In this document: piece by piece, positions 42,113-52,600 of the stretch
How positions within the stretch are numbered: position 1 is the first letter of the stretch
Layout: each line of letters starts with the position of its first letter
From: Salinibaculum sp. SYNS191
GTDB lineage: Archaea; Halobacteriota; Halobacteria; Halobacteriales; Haloarculaceae
Direction: 5' to 3'
Assembly (NCBI RefSeq): GCF_037338445.1
Contig: NZ_CP147838.1
Location: 2,976,001-3,040,000 of the forward strand
Length of the DNA stretch: 64,000 nt
The notes under the pieces: model-generated
Told to the model about the DNA's origin: nothing
The model's input: the letters and a program-made list of their open reading frames with translations, nothing else
The model's database searches: none
Position numbers and translations under genes: made by a program

Positions 42113-42350
42113 ACGCCTCGACACGAAGCACGAACACAACCGCGAGCAGCGCATCGAGGGAATCAAGCGCTGGGTCGATTATATCAAATCTGAACCGCCA
42201 GAGAAGTGGGGCCCACAGCAAAACACCATCGTCAACGAGCAACTTGATGCGGCCCAGAGCGTCCAGACGTCAGCCTCTCATCAGCAACATGTAACGGACG
42301 TAGCGGCAGAAATCCTCGCAGCGAGCGACGCGTCTGACGATTCGACGTAG
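42090..42350 (+). CDS. Small hydrophilic protein of unknown function
   Basis: An 86-residue frame, MNDSNVRERLDTKHEHNREQ, then RIEGIKRWVDYIKSEPPEKW and a Ser/Ala/Asp-rich end. It is charged and helical with no membrane segment. I do not recognise the family; small helical proteins with RxxGIKRWVxYI patterns are common in haloarchaeal mobile DNA. It lies between the secretion operon and a toxin-antitoxin locus. Confidence 0.5.
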   Translation: MNDSNVRERLDTKHEHNREQRIEGIKRWVDYIKSEPPEKWGPQQNTIVNEQLDAAQSVQTSASHQQHVTDVAAEILAASDASDDST

Positions 42351-42474
42351 TTGATATTCTCCTCGCCATTTATTGGTAATTTCCAACCCCACGTAACTGA
42401 CCACCTCTTTGTCACTGCCAAACCGAGTGAGTTCGCTCACCTCTGCGTCGATCATCGGCGCCATATTGTATACC

Positions 42475-42498
42475 GTTACGTATATTCTGTATCGTAAC
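42475..42498. promoter_or_regulatory. Operator-like inverted repeat before the antitoxin at 42515
   Basis: The arms GTTACG (42475-42480) and CGTAAC (42493-42498) are inverted, with an AT-rich centre that could include a TATA element. A third related half-site GTAACG occurs at 42510. The ATG is 16 bp downstream of the second arm. Confidence 0.5.
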
Positions 42499-42514
42499 GT
42501 ACTAGATTGTAACG

Positions 42515-42808
42515 ATGAAGACGGTCACCACGCGCATCCCGGAAGACGACGAGGAGGCACTCGCCGAACTTGAGGAGGAGATGAGTGCCGACCGGTCGGA
42601 GGTGCTGCGCCGCCTGATCCGACAGGGACTCTCCGACTGGCGAACAGAGCGGGCACTCGACCAGCTCCGGGAGCACAGCATCACGCTACGGAAGGCAGCG
42701 GAACTCGCGGACGTATCGTACGTCGAGATGTTGACCCTCGCCTCTGAGGAAGGCATCGACGTTGGGTACACGACCAACGACCTCGAACGTGACCTCGACC
42801 GAATCTAA
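42515..42808 (+). CDS. UPF0175/RHH-type antitoxin
   Basis: A 97-residue protein. The first half has an RHH look (TVTTRIPEDDEEALAELEEE then ADRSEVLRRLIRQGLSDW). The second half matches UPF0175: QLREHSITLRKAAELADVSY and VEMLTLASEEGIDVGYT. UPF0175 proteins are paired with PIN toxins in many archaea. It overlaps the PIN gene by one base (TAATG). Three related half-sites stand before the gene and could be its operator. Confidence 0.88.
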   Translation: MKTVTTRIPEDDEEALAELEEEMSADRSEVLRRLIRQGLSDWRTERALDQLREHSITLRKAAELADVSYVEMLTLASEEGIDVGYTTNDLERDLDRI

Positions 42809-43296
42809 TGGTTGTCGTAGACTCGTCCGCGTTGATTCCGCTCGCATGGGTCGGCCGGCTCGATCTCATTTCGACCACCTTCGACGATATTCGAACGACA
42901 GAAGAGGTCCGGGAGGAAGTCCTCACCGAGGGCAAGCGCGGTACCGCGGTGCTCGACGAATTTCTAGCGGACGTCGCTGTTCACGACACGCCAGCCGCGG
43001 CCGAGGACGTAGCGTCGATGGAGGGAATAGCAGTGGCCGACGCGTCGGTGATCTTGCTGGCAGAGGCTGACGAGGAGATCCTCCTCGCCAACGACAAGGG
43101 GCTGATCGAGGTTGCCCGGAGTCACGGCGTCGAGTGCTGGTGGGTGACGACGTTGCTTCTCAGTTGCACCAAAGACGGGCAATTGACAGCAGACAAAGCG
43201 ACTGACCTCCTATATGACCTTGTAGACGAGGGAATGAACCTTCATCCGACGGTCTACGCACAGGTCCAGAAGAAGCTCCGCGAACTGGGGGACTGA
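42808..43296 (+). CDS. PIN-domain nuclease (DUF3368-like) toxin
   Basis: A 162-residue protein: VVVDSSALIPLAWVGRLDLI (first Asp at residue 4), TTEEVREEVLTEG (Glu), then VADASVILLAEADEEILLAN and DKGLIEVARSHGVECWWVTT with the later acidic positions. The VGRLDLI and ANDKGL features are typical of the DUF3368-like PIN group that partners UPF0175 antitoxins. It is probably a Mg-dependent RNase. The gene is complete; its end (HPTVYAQVQKKLRELGD) fits the family. Confidence 0.88.
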   Translation: MVVVDSSALIPLAWVGRLDLISTTFDDIRTTEEVREEVLTEGKRGTAVLDEFLADVAVHDTPAAAEDVASMEGIAVADASVILLAEADEEILLANDKGLIEVARSHGVECWWVTTLLLSCTKDGQLTADKATDLLYDLVDEGMNLHPTVYAQVQKKLRELGD

Positions 43297-43629
43297 CTGC
43301 GAGTGAGCGACCCGTCCACCTCATTTTAGATTACACGGTGGCTCAGAATAAGCGCTCGGTCGGTTTGATAACGGTTGATCGAGAATACACAGAAGATTCA
43401 CCAGCAAGGACCGATACTGCAGGAGACGCCCGCTACCGCTACGCAGCCGTGGTGTGAGAGCTAACTAGAGACGAACGATCCACCTCATTCCTTCCGAAAA
43501 GTAGCCTCGATGAGCCACTGCTGTCACCAGTTCGTCTCCTAACTAAAGACGAATGGGTGGGGTAGTTTACAGGCTGTCGAGGCGAATGCCACGGGGCTTG
43601 ACCCCGAGGCGGTTCACTCTGAGGGGACA
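43297..43629. other. Intergenic region with gene debris between two toxin-antitoxin loci
   Basis: About 330 bp. The 21-bp string at 43597-43617 (cttgaccccgaggcggttca plus c) is identical to 41996-42016. A similar short pair, taactagagacgaac near 43458 and taactaaagacgaa near 43541, is also present. A frame near 43572 reads ANATGLDPEAVHSEG and on to GTSLVGAGFVAVAP, the likely tail of a lost gene. No functional gene is seen. Confidence 0.45.
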
Positions 43630-44151
43630 TCACTTGTGGGTGCAGGATTCGTCGCAGTTGCACCGTGACTGAGCGTCAGCAAACTCAACGAGATACTGGT
43701 GAACTTCTTCGGCCAACTCGTGCATCGCCTCGGCGAAGTCCCGTCCAGGTCGGTCAATATCGTAGTAAAATCGCGAGCGGTGCTCGGAGCGAAAAGCGTC
43801 GATCCGACCAGCAACCGCCTCGTCAGAAAAGATATTTCGGGCCGCGATATCGTCGAACACTTCCTCATGTTTCCTGTAATCTGCTGACTCCGCCGCCGTC
43901 ATCTCGACGAGATAGAACTGAAATGATCGCTCGATGGCATTGAACGAGAGCTCGACGATGCTCACGTGGTTGTTCGTCCCCTGCCGAAGCTGGCGGCACG
44001 TTCCCAGCATAGCACACGCTTTCCCGAGCTGGATATCAGCGTCGTCCTCGGCTCGCTGCCACGAGAGCGAGTCCTGTGCCGGGCCGGTTTCGCCGTCCTC
44101 CAACAACTGTTCGACACGCTCGAGTGCGCCGACGACATCACGCAGACCCAC
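43630..44151 (-). CDS. HEPN-like toxin partner of an MNT nucleotidyltransferase
   Basis: A 173-residue helical protein. The FNAIERSFQFYLVEM helix and the segment FRSEHRSRFYYDIDRPGRDF look like the HEPN RNase site region, although the exact R-x4-6-H spacing is not clear. The C-terminal EEVHQYLVEFADAQSRCNCD holds two Cys in a CNCD pattern, with a third Cys near the end. It overlaps the nucleotidyltransferase gene by 14 bp on the same strand, the classic MNT/HEPN toxin-antitoxin order, in which the nucleotidyltransferase adenylylates and silences the HEPN RNase. Confidence 0.7.
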   Translation of the reverse strand: MGLRDVVGALERVEQLLEDGETGPAQDSLSWQRAEDDADIQLGKACAMLGTCRQLRQGTNNHVSIVELSFNAIERSFQFYLVEMTAAESADYRKHEEVFDDIAARNIFSDEAVAGRIDAFRSEHRSRFYYDIDRPGRDFAEAMHELAEEVHQYLVEFADAQSRCNCDESCTHK

Positions 44152-44830
44152 CGTCGAACACCTCCTGTTTCACCGCGTCGAGCGCCGGCGAGTCTTTGAG
44201 CGTCAGTCCCTCGGCGAGCACGTCGCGGATTCGGTCATGAGTTGCGGCGGACTCTCGGGGCTCGACGACGATGTGTGCTTCATACCGCTCGCCGTCGAAC
44301 CGCTCGTCGGCGATCTCCTGTTCGATCGCGTGGGCCTCCCGCTGGGCCTGCATCCGGTCTTCTTCGACAACGACAAACAGGTCGATGTCGCTTGTCCGAT
44401 CGGCAGTACCTCGCGCGACGCTCCCAAAGAGGACGACGCCGATGTCTGCGGCAATCTCCTCTTCGAGTCGGGTGAGAATCGCTCTGACGGGTGCGTGGTA
44501 CTCCGGTTGGGGAATGGTCGTTACGGGATCGTCGGATTTGACGAGCATTGCTGGATCCATCCGGACGGCGTTCGCCCGACCGGACCGATCGACGGTGATC
44601 ACGCCAAGTGCCTCGAGGGCATCGACAGCGGCATTCACGCCACTCAGTCCTCTTCCCGTCACCCGATGCAGTTCGCGGTTTGTGAAATCCCGATCTGGAT
44701 TGTCGACGAGGATGTGCAGGACATCGGCAGTTGCCCCGTGCCGGAACGCCTCTGGATCACCGAGTGGCACGGGAAGGCGAACGTACGATCCCTCCTTCGC
44801 CCGTCTACTTTGAACCGCTTCAGAGTTCAT
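44138..44830 (-). CDS. HTH-fused MNT nucleotidyltransferase (antitoxin)
   Basis: A 230-residue protein. Residues about 30-100 are a winged helix (ATADVLHILVDNPDRDFTNR, then ALEALGVITVD). The minimal nucleotidyltransferase follows, with GVVLFGSVARGTADRTSDID, the GS...D-x-D active site (about residues 130-150), then LFVVVEEDR. Fusion of HTH and MNT in one protein is common in haloarchaea and would let the antitoxin regulate its own operon. The promoter lies just upstream, where TGAAC and GTTCA arms (about 44830-44850) form a small inverted repeat overlapping the start. Confidence 0.85.
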   Translation of the reverse strand: MNSEAVQSRRAKEGSYVRLPVPLGDPEAFRHGATADVLHILVDNPDRDFTNRELHRVTGRGLSGVNAAVDALEALGVITVDRSGRANAVRMDPAMLVKSDDPVTTIPQPEYHAPVRAILTRLEEEIAADIGVVLFGSVARGTADRTSDIDLFVVVEEDRMQAQREAHAIEQEIADERFDGERYEAHIVVEPRESAATHDRIRDVLAEGLTLKDSPALDAVKQEVFDGGSA

Positions 44831-44901
44831 GAACTGTATTATGGTTCAAAAAGGTAAAACCTTGCTGGCCTACACCACCTTGAGCAGATATTTCGCAAAT
44901 C

Positions 44902-44978
44902 GCCTCGGGGTCAAGTGGTTCGAGACGCTTCGCGTCTCGTCATCACGGAAATCGTAGATTTCCGTACGACCCCGAGGC
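44902..44978 (-). ncRNA. TnpB right-end structure (omega-RNA scaffold-like), copy B
   Basis: Read leftward, an 11-bp outer stem GCCTCGGGGTC with GACCCCGAGGC encloses two perfect hairpins: CGGAAATC-TAC-GATTTCCG (44946-44964) and GAGACGC-GAA-GCGTCTC (44922-44938). It directly follows the deleted TnpB at 45057-45467, at the position of a TnpB guide-RNA scaffold. The bases after it, from 44901 downward, would serve as guide. Confidence 0.65.
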
Positions 44979-45056
44979 TTTCGCGTGGACTCCCATTCTA
45001 TGCCTCAACCGAGGCAGGGGGGACGTACTCCCCACTCACGTTCAGCGTCCCGCGAT

Positions 45057-45467
45057 TCAAGGGATGTACTCGCACTCGACGCGCCCGTCTACGGTTGAGA
45101 GGGAACCGTGGTCACGGTGGAACGTCGCACTTCGCTTGTCGTACACCGCGCTGTCTGCCGAGAAGTGCGGTTGTGACGTGTTCTCACCACGTTTGAGGCG
45201 TTCGACGCCACTTTTGATGGCTTCGACCGCCCTGCGAATCCCTTTCTGGACGAGGTTCGCGGTGAGGTCAGTTTCGTCGCGGAGGTGGTCGTAGAGTGCG
45301 GTTTCGGCTTTGGCCTTGGAGGTGACGTGGGAGCCGTCGTCGCCGTGCCAGCACCATTCGCTCGCGGTGTTGGCGCAGTGTTTGAACTGCTCGACAGTCT
45401 CTCGAAGCGAATCGTCGGCTCCTTCGGGAGTGTCGAGTTTGATGACGGCGGTACGGCGGTATTCCAC
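45057..45467 (-). pseudogene. Internally deleted TnpB (IS1341 type)
   Basis: The N-terminal 136 residues of a TnpB of a different subgroup from the one at 31984: MEYRRTAVIKLDTPEGADDS, EQFKHCANTASEWCW, then ETALYDHLRDETDLTANLVQ and RRAVEAIKSGVERLKRGENT. The frame ends just after RVECEYIP. Beyond the stop, in a shifted frame, is the usual C-terminal tail (LNRGTLNVSGEYVPPASVEA), so the whole RuvC core was removed by an internal deletion and the ends were kept. It is now a nuclease-less element with an intact right end. Confidence 0.85.
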
Positions 45468-45558
45468 TGTATCTTCACACGTACGGTAGCAGTTACTTAT
45501 ACGTCGGGAGTCGGCCTGCCATCGTAGCGTGGTTTGTGTCGTCTGGTGTCGGCTTCCT

Positions 45559-45579
45559 CCCCGACCTCAAGGGTCGGGG
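45559..45579. repeat. Hairpin near the left end of the deleted TnpB element
   Basis: A perfect stem CCCCGACC-TCAAG-GGTCGGGG, 92 bp upstream of the deleted TnpB start. It may be the element's left-end hairpin or an older IS200/IS605 end; the neighbouring ggcttcctcc resembles the reversed aggatgtca-type end at 33287. Confidence 0.4.
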
Positions 45580-45670
45580 CATCCGCCTCGTACCGCCTGT
45601 GAAAAGACGGCCGTCTGGATGCGCCTGATTGACTTGCTGGCGTGGCGAGAGAGCAGTCACCGGCGGGGTC

Positions 45671-46465
45671 TCAAGCGTTCACGAGTTGCGAGAGGTCTTT
45701 AGCGGTCGCTTCTTCACGATACTCGTCGTAAAGATCGAGTGCCCATGTGCGGGCGCGGTCGTCGTCGGTATCGACGAAGGTCCGTAGCATTCCCGTCTCA
45801 GCGTCGTAGCCACCGAGGCCGATTCGGTCGTCGAATATCGCAAGTCCGAACGGGAGGTTCGAGTGAGTCGAGAGCGTCAGACGGCCACTGTCGGCTACCT
45901 CGGCGATGTCGTCGGGGTATTCCTCGACGATCGACTCGACGACAGGCGGCAGGTAGATCATATCGGTCTCCATCCCGCTCAGTATCGCCTCGCGGATATC
46001 CGGGACGATGATGGGTGCGATTGCCGTCGTATCGAAGCCCCGAAGCGTCCCCGAGGCGGTGACGAGGTTGATGAACCGTTCGACCGGTGCGTACGGGTTG
46101 GTCGGCTCAGTCACAGTCACTGTCGCCTCGGCAAAAAGTTCGATTTCGCCCGGGAAAGCATCGACCGTTTCGAGAAACGGCTGCATGCGACTGGCGGCCG
46201 AGATCCGTCGGCGGTAGGTGCTAACCTCCTCGGCAACGGTGTGACCGAAGACGGTGAGTACGAAGTCGTTTCCCTGCTGGTCGACGAGATCAGCTGCCTC
46301 CAGTGCCCGGACCAGTCGGTGTATCGTGGTTCTGGATACATCGAGGGTATCCATGAGTTCTCGACGGGTCATCGAGCCGTCGCGGAGTGTCGCGAGTGCA
46401 TCGGCCCGCTTGAGCGCCGCGAGCGGAAGCCCATCGTCGGCATCCACTGACGGATTGGTGACCAT
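45671..46465 (-). CDS. Winged-helix regulator with FilR1-like C-terminal domain
   Basis: A protein of about 264 residues from the ATG at 46465; earlier ATGs at 46492 and 46522 are in frame. The DNA-binding part has LKRADALATLRDGSMTRREL, then DTLDVSRTTIHRLVRALEAA and a wing FVLTVFGHTVAEEV. The C-terminal part (GTLRGFDTTAIAPIIVPDIR, then GMETDMIYLPPVVESI and LPFGLAIFDDRIGLGGYDAE) matches the FilR1 or DUF1724-type effector domain of archaeal regulators. It is divergent from the giant surface-protein gene, with 135 bp between its start and 46601, and is the obvious candidate to control it. Confidence 0.83.
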   Translation of the reverse strand: MVTNPSVDADDGLPLAALKRADALATLRDGSMTRRELMDTLDVSRTTIHRLVRALEAADLVDQQGNDFVLTVFGHTVAEEVSTYRRRISAASRMQPFLETVDAFPGEIELFAEATVTVTEPTNPYAPVERFINLVTASGTLRGFDTTAIAPIIVPDIREAILSGMETDMIYLPPVVESIVEEYPDDIAEVADSGRLTLSTHSNLPFGLAIFDDRIGLGGYDAETGMLRTFVDTDDDRARTWALDLYDEYREEATAKDLSQLVNA

Positions 46466-46600
46466 TGACCTAGCAATTGCGCACGTATTCATAGCTGTTT
46501 CGACAACTGGAACGCGTTCCATACCCCGGATTCCAGGCGTCGGATGGAAGCTGACACGGGAGGTGCATATAGGAGATACCCGGGAGACTGGTAGGCATCA

Positions 46601-49600
46601 ATGTCGGTCATGGACGTTCTCGATTCCGATTCAGGTATAATTTCTGCGCTTGCCGTGGCGTTCACGGCACTTCTGGTTTGTGTGAGCATCGTCGGCCCGG
46701 CCGGGGCAACCTTCGGTCCCGACCCGGTCCAGGCGCTCGATCAGGAGACGGCAGTCTCGTCATCAGCGGCGCTCGTCGACCCGACCGCGACCACCGCTTT
46801 CGGTCCCGGTGGTGGCGTCCTCAGTGCTGTGATGACCTGGCCGACACTCGACGCAGGCGACTGGGGGACCCTCGGCCGCGACCCGGGCCGGTCAGGGTAC
46901 AACCCGAACGCGTCGGGGCCGACGACCGACCCCGACCCACGGTGGATCTACGAGTTCGAAAACGACGACAACGATATCCCGACCGTCGCCGCGGACGGCC
47001 TCGTGTTCGTTTCCGGCCAGGAGAGCCTCCGGGCGGTGGACAACGACACCGGTCAGGTGGTCTGGAACCATTCGGGCCTCGACATCGAGTCGGTCGCGGT
47101 CTCTGATGGCGTGGTCGTCACCACGGAAGTCGCCTACTCGGGCGACGAGATCCGCGCCTACGACGCAACCACCGGCACGGAGCTGTGGAACGAGACAGCC
47201 TTCCAGGCCGACGCGACCGTCGTCTTCGACGGGACGCTCTATGCAACCCGCGGGGAGTATCTCTACGCATTCGACCTCCAGGCCGGCGGCGAGCGCTGGT
47301 CGGTCGACGTCAACGAGGACGTCTCGAACGGCCTGTCGGCCGCCGATGGAACTCTCTACGCGACGGGGATGATGAACAGCCGTGATTACGCGGTCTACGC
47401 GCTGAACGCCTCCGACGGAAGCGAGCGCTGGCGGTTCGAGATGGAGGGGCCCGTCTCGATGCACCCGGTGGCCGTCGATGGATCGGTGTACGTGGGGGCG
47501 GGTTCCGAACCACGAGACTCGACCAACGGGGCCTACGATCCCAGGTTCTACCGACTGAACGCGACCGACGGCCACGTTGAGTGGATCTTCGACGCGAATA
47601 CGAGGCCTCACGGCGCAGCGGTCGCAGACGGCTTCGTCTACCTCGCCGCGGGGAACACGATTCACGCACTCGACGACGCGACCGGCGAGCGCCAGTGGCT
47701 CCATCGACTCGACGGGAGTCTCGAGTACGGGCTGTCCTACACCCGCATCGACGCCCTCGCACCCGCCGTCGCCGATGGCGTCGTCTACGCCCTGAACGAC
47801 CGCGGCCACCTGGTCGGACTCGACGGACTCGACGGAACTGAGCTGTGGAGCTACCGACTCGAGGGGCAGGCGACCCGGCCCGCAGTGGCCGACGACCGGG
47901 TCTACGTCCACGTCAGGGATACCACAGACACCACCACGGACTACTCTCGCGTCTACGCGCTAGAGGACCCACCGTTCCAGTTCTCGGGGTTTTCCCTCTC
48001 GAAAACGGCCGTTGCGCCCGGTGAGGAGTTCACCGCGACCGTGACCGTCGAGAACGTCGACGACGAGAGTCGAACGTACAACCTCTCGCTGATGGCCGAC
48101 CCGCCGCTGCCCGTCGACTGGTGGGCACTCGACGACGCGAACGGGACGCTGAACCCCGGGGAATCCAGCCAGTTCACCTTCGCGGGCCGGTTCAACGTCT
48201 CCGGCTCGTGGAACGTCTCGGTGAAGCGCGCGCTGGAACCCGACGCCGCGGTCGATCCGGTGACTGTCGAGGTTGTCCACCCCACGCGGGACGACGACTG
48301 GGCGCAGATCGATTTCGACGGCGGGCGCTCGAAGTACAACCCCGACACGTTCGGGCCGAAACAACACCTCCAGGAGGTCTGGAACCTGACGGCCTTCGAC
48401 GATACGGTACAGCCGGTCATCTCCGACGGCACGGTCTTCGTCGTCCAGGAACCGTACGTCGACGGGACGCAAGTCGAGGTTGTCCGGGGCTACGACGAGA
48501 CGACCGGCGCGCTCGAGTGGGAGTTCAACGTCTCCGCACAGAACAGAGTGCTGGCCGGGTCGCCGACCGCGGATAACGGCACGGTGTATCTCTACGCCAC
48601 GCCGAGCGGCGCGTTCACGAGCGAGAACGTATACGACGCCTCCGTGTTCGCCCTGAACGCGAGCGACGGAACCCTCCGCTGGAGACATGACACTCCGATG
48701 AACTACTCCCGGATCACTAACGACCGCGCACCGGTGGTCGACGACGGCCTCGTGTACGTCGCAGGGGCCCGTGTGGACGGGACCGACGACGAGAACGCGT
48801 CCGTGCTCGCACTGGACGCCGGTACCGGGACGACAGCCTGGCGCTACGACGTGAACGGCGACGGCACCACCGAGGCGTTCTACACGGTCGCAGTGGAGAA
48901 CGGAACTCTCGTCGCATCGCTCCACGCACAGGACGCCCCGTCCTCTACCTCGTATACCGACCGCCTCGTCGCGATCGACGCGGCCAACGGCGGGTTCCAG
49001 TGGTCGACGAGTGGTCTCACCGTCGACCTGGTCGACCCGCCGGTCGTCCGGAACGGCACGGTCTACGTGGTCAACGAGAGCAGCCCCGAGACGATGTTCG
49101 CGCTGGACCTGGCTGACGGCAGCCAGCAGTGGGAGTTCGTCCCGCCAGACCAGAGTACCGAGACGGACACGTGGCGGATATACGACCCGACCGTCACCGA
49201 CGACGGGGTGTACGTCCGGCAGATGATGCTCGACTCGTTCCCCTACACCAACGAACTCTACCGCCTCGACCCGGCGACCGGCGATATCGTCTGGAACACG
49301 TCGACGCGGAGTCTCACCACCCGGTTCGTCGTCGACGGACTCTTCTACGGCGGTGACGGGCAGTACACTTACATCTTCGACGCCGAGACCGGCGAGTACT
49401 ACAGCCGCACCGACCTCGGGTCCCGCGAGCGCGGGAGCGTTCAGGCGCTCGCGAACGGGACGATGATCGTCTACGCAGATTCGACCACCCCGAACGACTT
49501 CCGCGTCCTTCGGGAGGGCGGCATCATCGAGTACACCGACCTGTCCGTGGACCAAGACGCCGTCACCGAGGACCAGAACGTCACGGTGACCGCGACGGTG

Positions 49601-52600
49601 ACGAACGTCGGTTCCGTTGCTCGGGAGTACGACGTGAACCTCGACGTCGCACCGGATTCGTTCTCCTCTCACTACATTTGGAACTCCGCGAACCGGGAGG
49701 GGCTGCTCCAGCCCGGCGAGAGTGCGACGGTCACCTGGGTCGTCGAACTCCGTGAACGTGGTGACGCCGTGTTCGTCCTTCGGCTGGTCGACGACCAGGA
49801 CATGGCTCGTCACATGTACGACCGGGCGGGCAGCGCCACTGTCAACGTCGGGGACGGCCGTGACGGCGCAGTCTACGACCTGGGCGGCCCGCGCGACCTC
49901 GCTCCCGACGTCGGCTCCTGGCCGACGGCGAGCTACGACGCCGGAAACACCGGCAACGCGTCCGGAAACAGCGCTCCGACGTCGGTCAGTTCGAACCCGG
50001 TGACCTGGTGGGTGAACCACTCCTACGAGTGGACCAGCGGCCCGACGCTGGCGAACGACACTGTATTCGTCGGTGGCTACAACGGCGGGGACGATTCGGT
50101 CTACGCGTACAACGCGACCGACGGCTCGCTCCGCTGGCAGTACGCAACGTCGAACGACATCGAGGTTCCGCCGGTGTACGCGGGCGGCTACCTCTACGCG
50201 GTCGCCAGTTACGGGAAGGTCTACCAACTGAACGCCACGACCGGCGAGCGCCTCTGGACGTTCGAAGCGGGCGACGACGGCGGCATTTCGGTCGTCGACA
50301 ACGTCGTCTACGTTGCCGGAGAGACCTCCAGCGAGAACGTCCTCTACGCACTGAATGCAACGACACGAGAGATCCTGTGGACGTTCGGCAAGCCCTCCAC
50401 TGGCTACGGAATGGCAACACCGGCCGTCGTGAACGGGACTGTCTACGTGACCCACTCCGGTCAGGCAACCTACGCAGTAGACGCTGCAACTGGCGTCGAG
50501 CAGTGGAGCCGGCCGATAGCTAGCTCCGGATCGAGTCTCCACTCGCCCGTCGTCGAGAACGGCATCGTCTACGTCGACGACACTTGGCACAGCAGCACGA
50601 ACGCGAACATCTACGCCCTCGACACGGCGGACGGCAGCACCCTCTGGAGCACGGCCGCGAACGTCGACGGTTACACCGGGTCCTCGCCCGCGCTGGCGAA
50701 CGACACGCTGTACTTCACCGCCGACGGTGCAATCCAGGCCGTGAACGCCAGCAGCGGCGACTCGCGGTGGACCAACACGGTCTGTGTGGCCGCAGAGCAC
50801 TCACCCGTGTACGCCGACGGCGTCGTCTACGTCCCGATGAGCGACAGTACGATTCAGGCGTACGACGCCACCACCGGCGACCTTGTATGGCGCTACGACG
50901 GGTACGATGGGGAAGCGTTCTCGCCGGCTGTCGTCGGTGGCACGCTGTACGCGACGGGCCTGGAGAACAGCGACTACACCTACTCGCTGATCGCGCTGGC
51001 GGGCGGGGCGACCGACGAACCGAAGACCCTGTTCGATTACTCGGGGCTCTCGGTGTCGAGCGCGAACGTCACCGAGGGCGAGCAGGTGACAATCTCCGCG
51101 ACCGTCGCGAACCGCGCCAGCACGTCGTGTGACTACACGGCCGAACTCTCGGTCGACGGCTCGGTCGTAGACAGTACGTCGGGGTCGCTCGGATCCAGCT
51201 CCTACAACTACTACGAGACTGTTGAGTTCGACTACTCCTTTGCCAGCACCGGCACCTACAACGTCACCATCGCGGACCTGCCGACGAAGCAGGTGACCGT
51301 CACCGGCCCACAGCCCGACATCGCTCCCTCGAGAACGAGCTACGACTTCGGCGACGTCAACGAGAGCGAGTCCGTCTACGCGTTCTCTCAAATATACGTC
51401 AGAAACGCTGGAACCGCTCCACTGAACGTGACCGGCGCGACGATCACCGGGCCGAACGCGTCGGCGTTCTCGGTCTCGACGACGAGCGGTATCGTCCAGC
51501 CGGGTGACGTCCTCTGGATCTCGACTCTCGGGGTGCAGTCGTCGACGCTCGGCACGAAGCACGCGACCCTTGAGATTGCCAGCAACGACACGGACACCCC
51601 AGTCGTCGATGTCGCGCTCTCGGCGACCGTCGTCGGCCCGCCCGAGGTCGACGTCTCCCCGACGAGCGTCGACTTCGGCGACATCGAGGTCGGGAACACG
51701 TCCACGGCGACCGTCACGGTCTCGAACGTCGGCGGCTCGGACCTCTCGTTCGATGGCGCACAGGTCAGCGGGACCGACGCGGCCCTGTACACGGTGGTCG
51801 GCGGGGCCGGGACGACGACCATCCCGGCTGGCGGGACGCACGACGTCACGGTCGAGTTCGCACCGGTCGCCACCGGAGCGACCAGCGCAACCCTCGAAAT
51901 CGCCACGGACGACGCCGACGAGGGGACGGTGAGCGTTGCATTCTCCGGGAACGGGACCATCACGACCGCTAACCGGCCACCGGTCACGGTCTCAGACCAC
52001 TACACCGTCGTCGAGGGTGAGTGGCTGAACGTCTCGGCGCCGGGTCGACTCGCCAACGACCTCGATCCGGACGGCGACTCCTTCTCGGCGTCCCACCACG
52101 GCGATGTCGACAACGGCACCCTCTACCGGTCGACACAGGACGGCTCCTTCCAGTACAGGCCGGACCCGGGCTTTACTGGCACTGACTCCTACGTCTACCG
52201 CGTCCGTGACGACGACGGCGCGTACTCCTCGTTCGCCCCGGTGACCATCGAGGTGTTGCCGGACCCGAACCGCGAGCCGGTCGTCGTCGACGACCACTAC
52301 TCGGTCCACGCCGGCGAGTGGCTGAACGTCTCCGGGCCGGGTCGGCTCGTCAACGACTACGACCCGGACGGCGACTCGTTCTCGGCGTCTCACCACGGCG
52401 ACGTCGACCACGGCACCCTCCACCGGTCAGCCCAGGACGGCAGCTTCGAGTACAGGGCCGACCAGTGGTTCACCGGGACGGACTCCTACGTCTACCGCGT
52501 CCAGGACGAACACGGCGCATACTCGAACTTCGGCACCGTCACCATCGAGGTACTCCCGCCCCGGAACCGTGAGCCGGTCGCGGTCGCCGACACCTACTCG

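Noticed and set aside
47960..50800. A 946-codon reverse frame inside the giant surface-protein gene, with further long reverse frames to 54721
   Set aside because: Antisense to repeated PQQ and cadherin codons; the translation is Val/Arg/Asp-rich and repetitive with no start context or domain.
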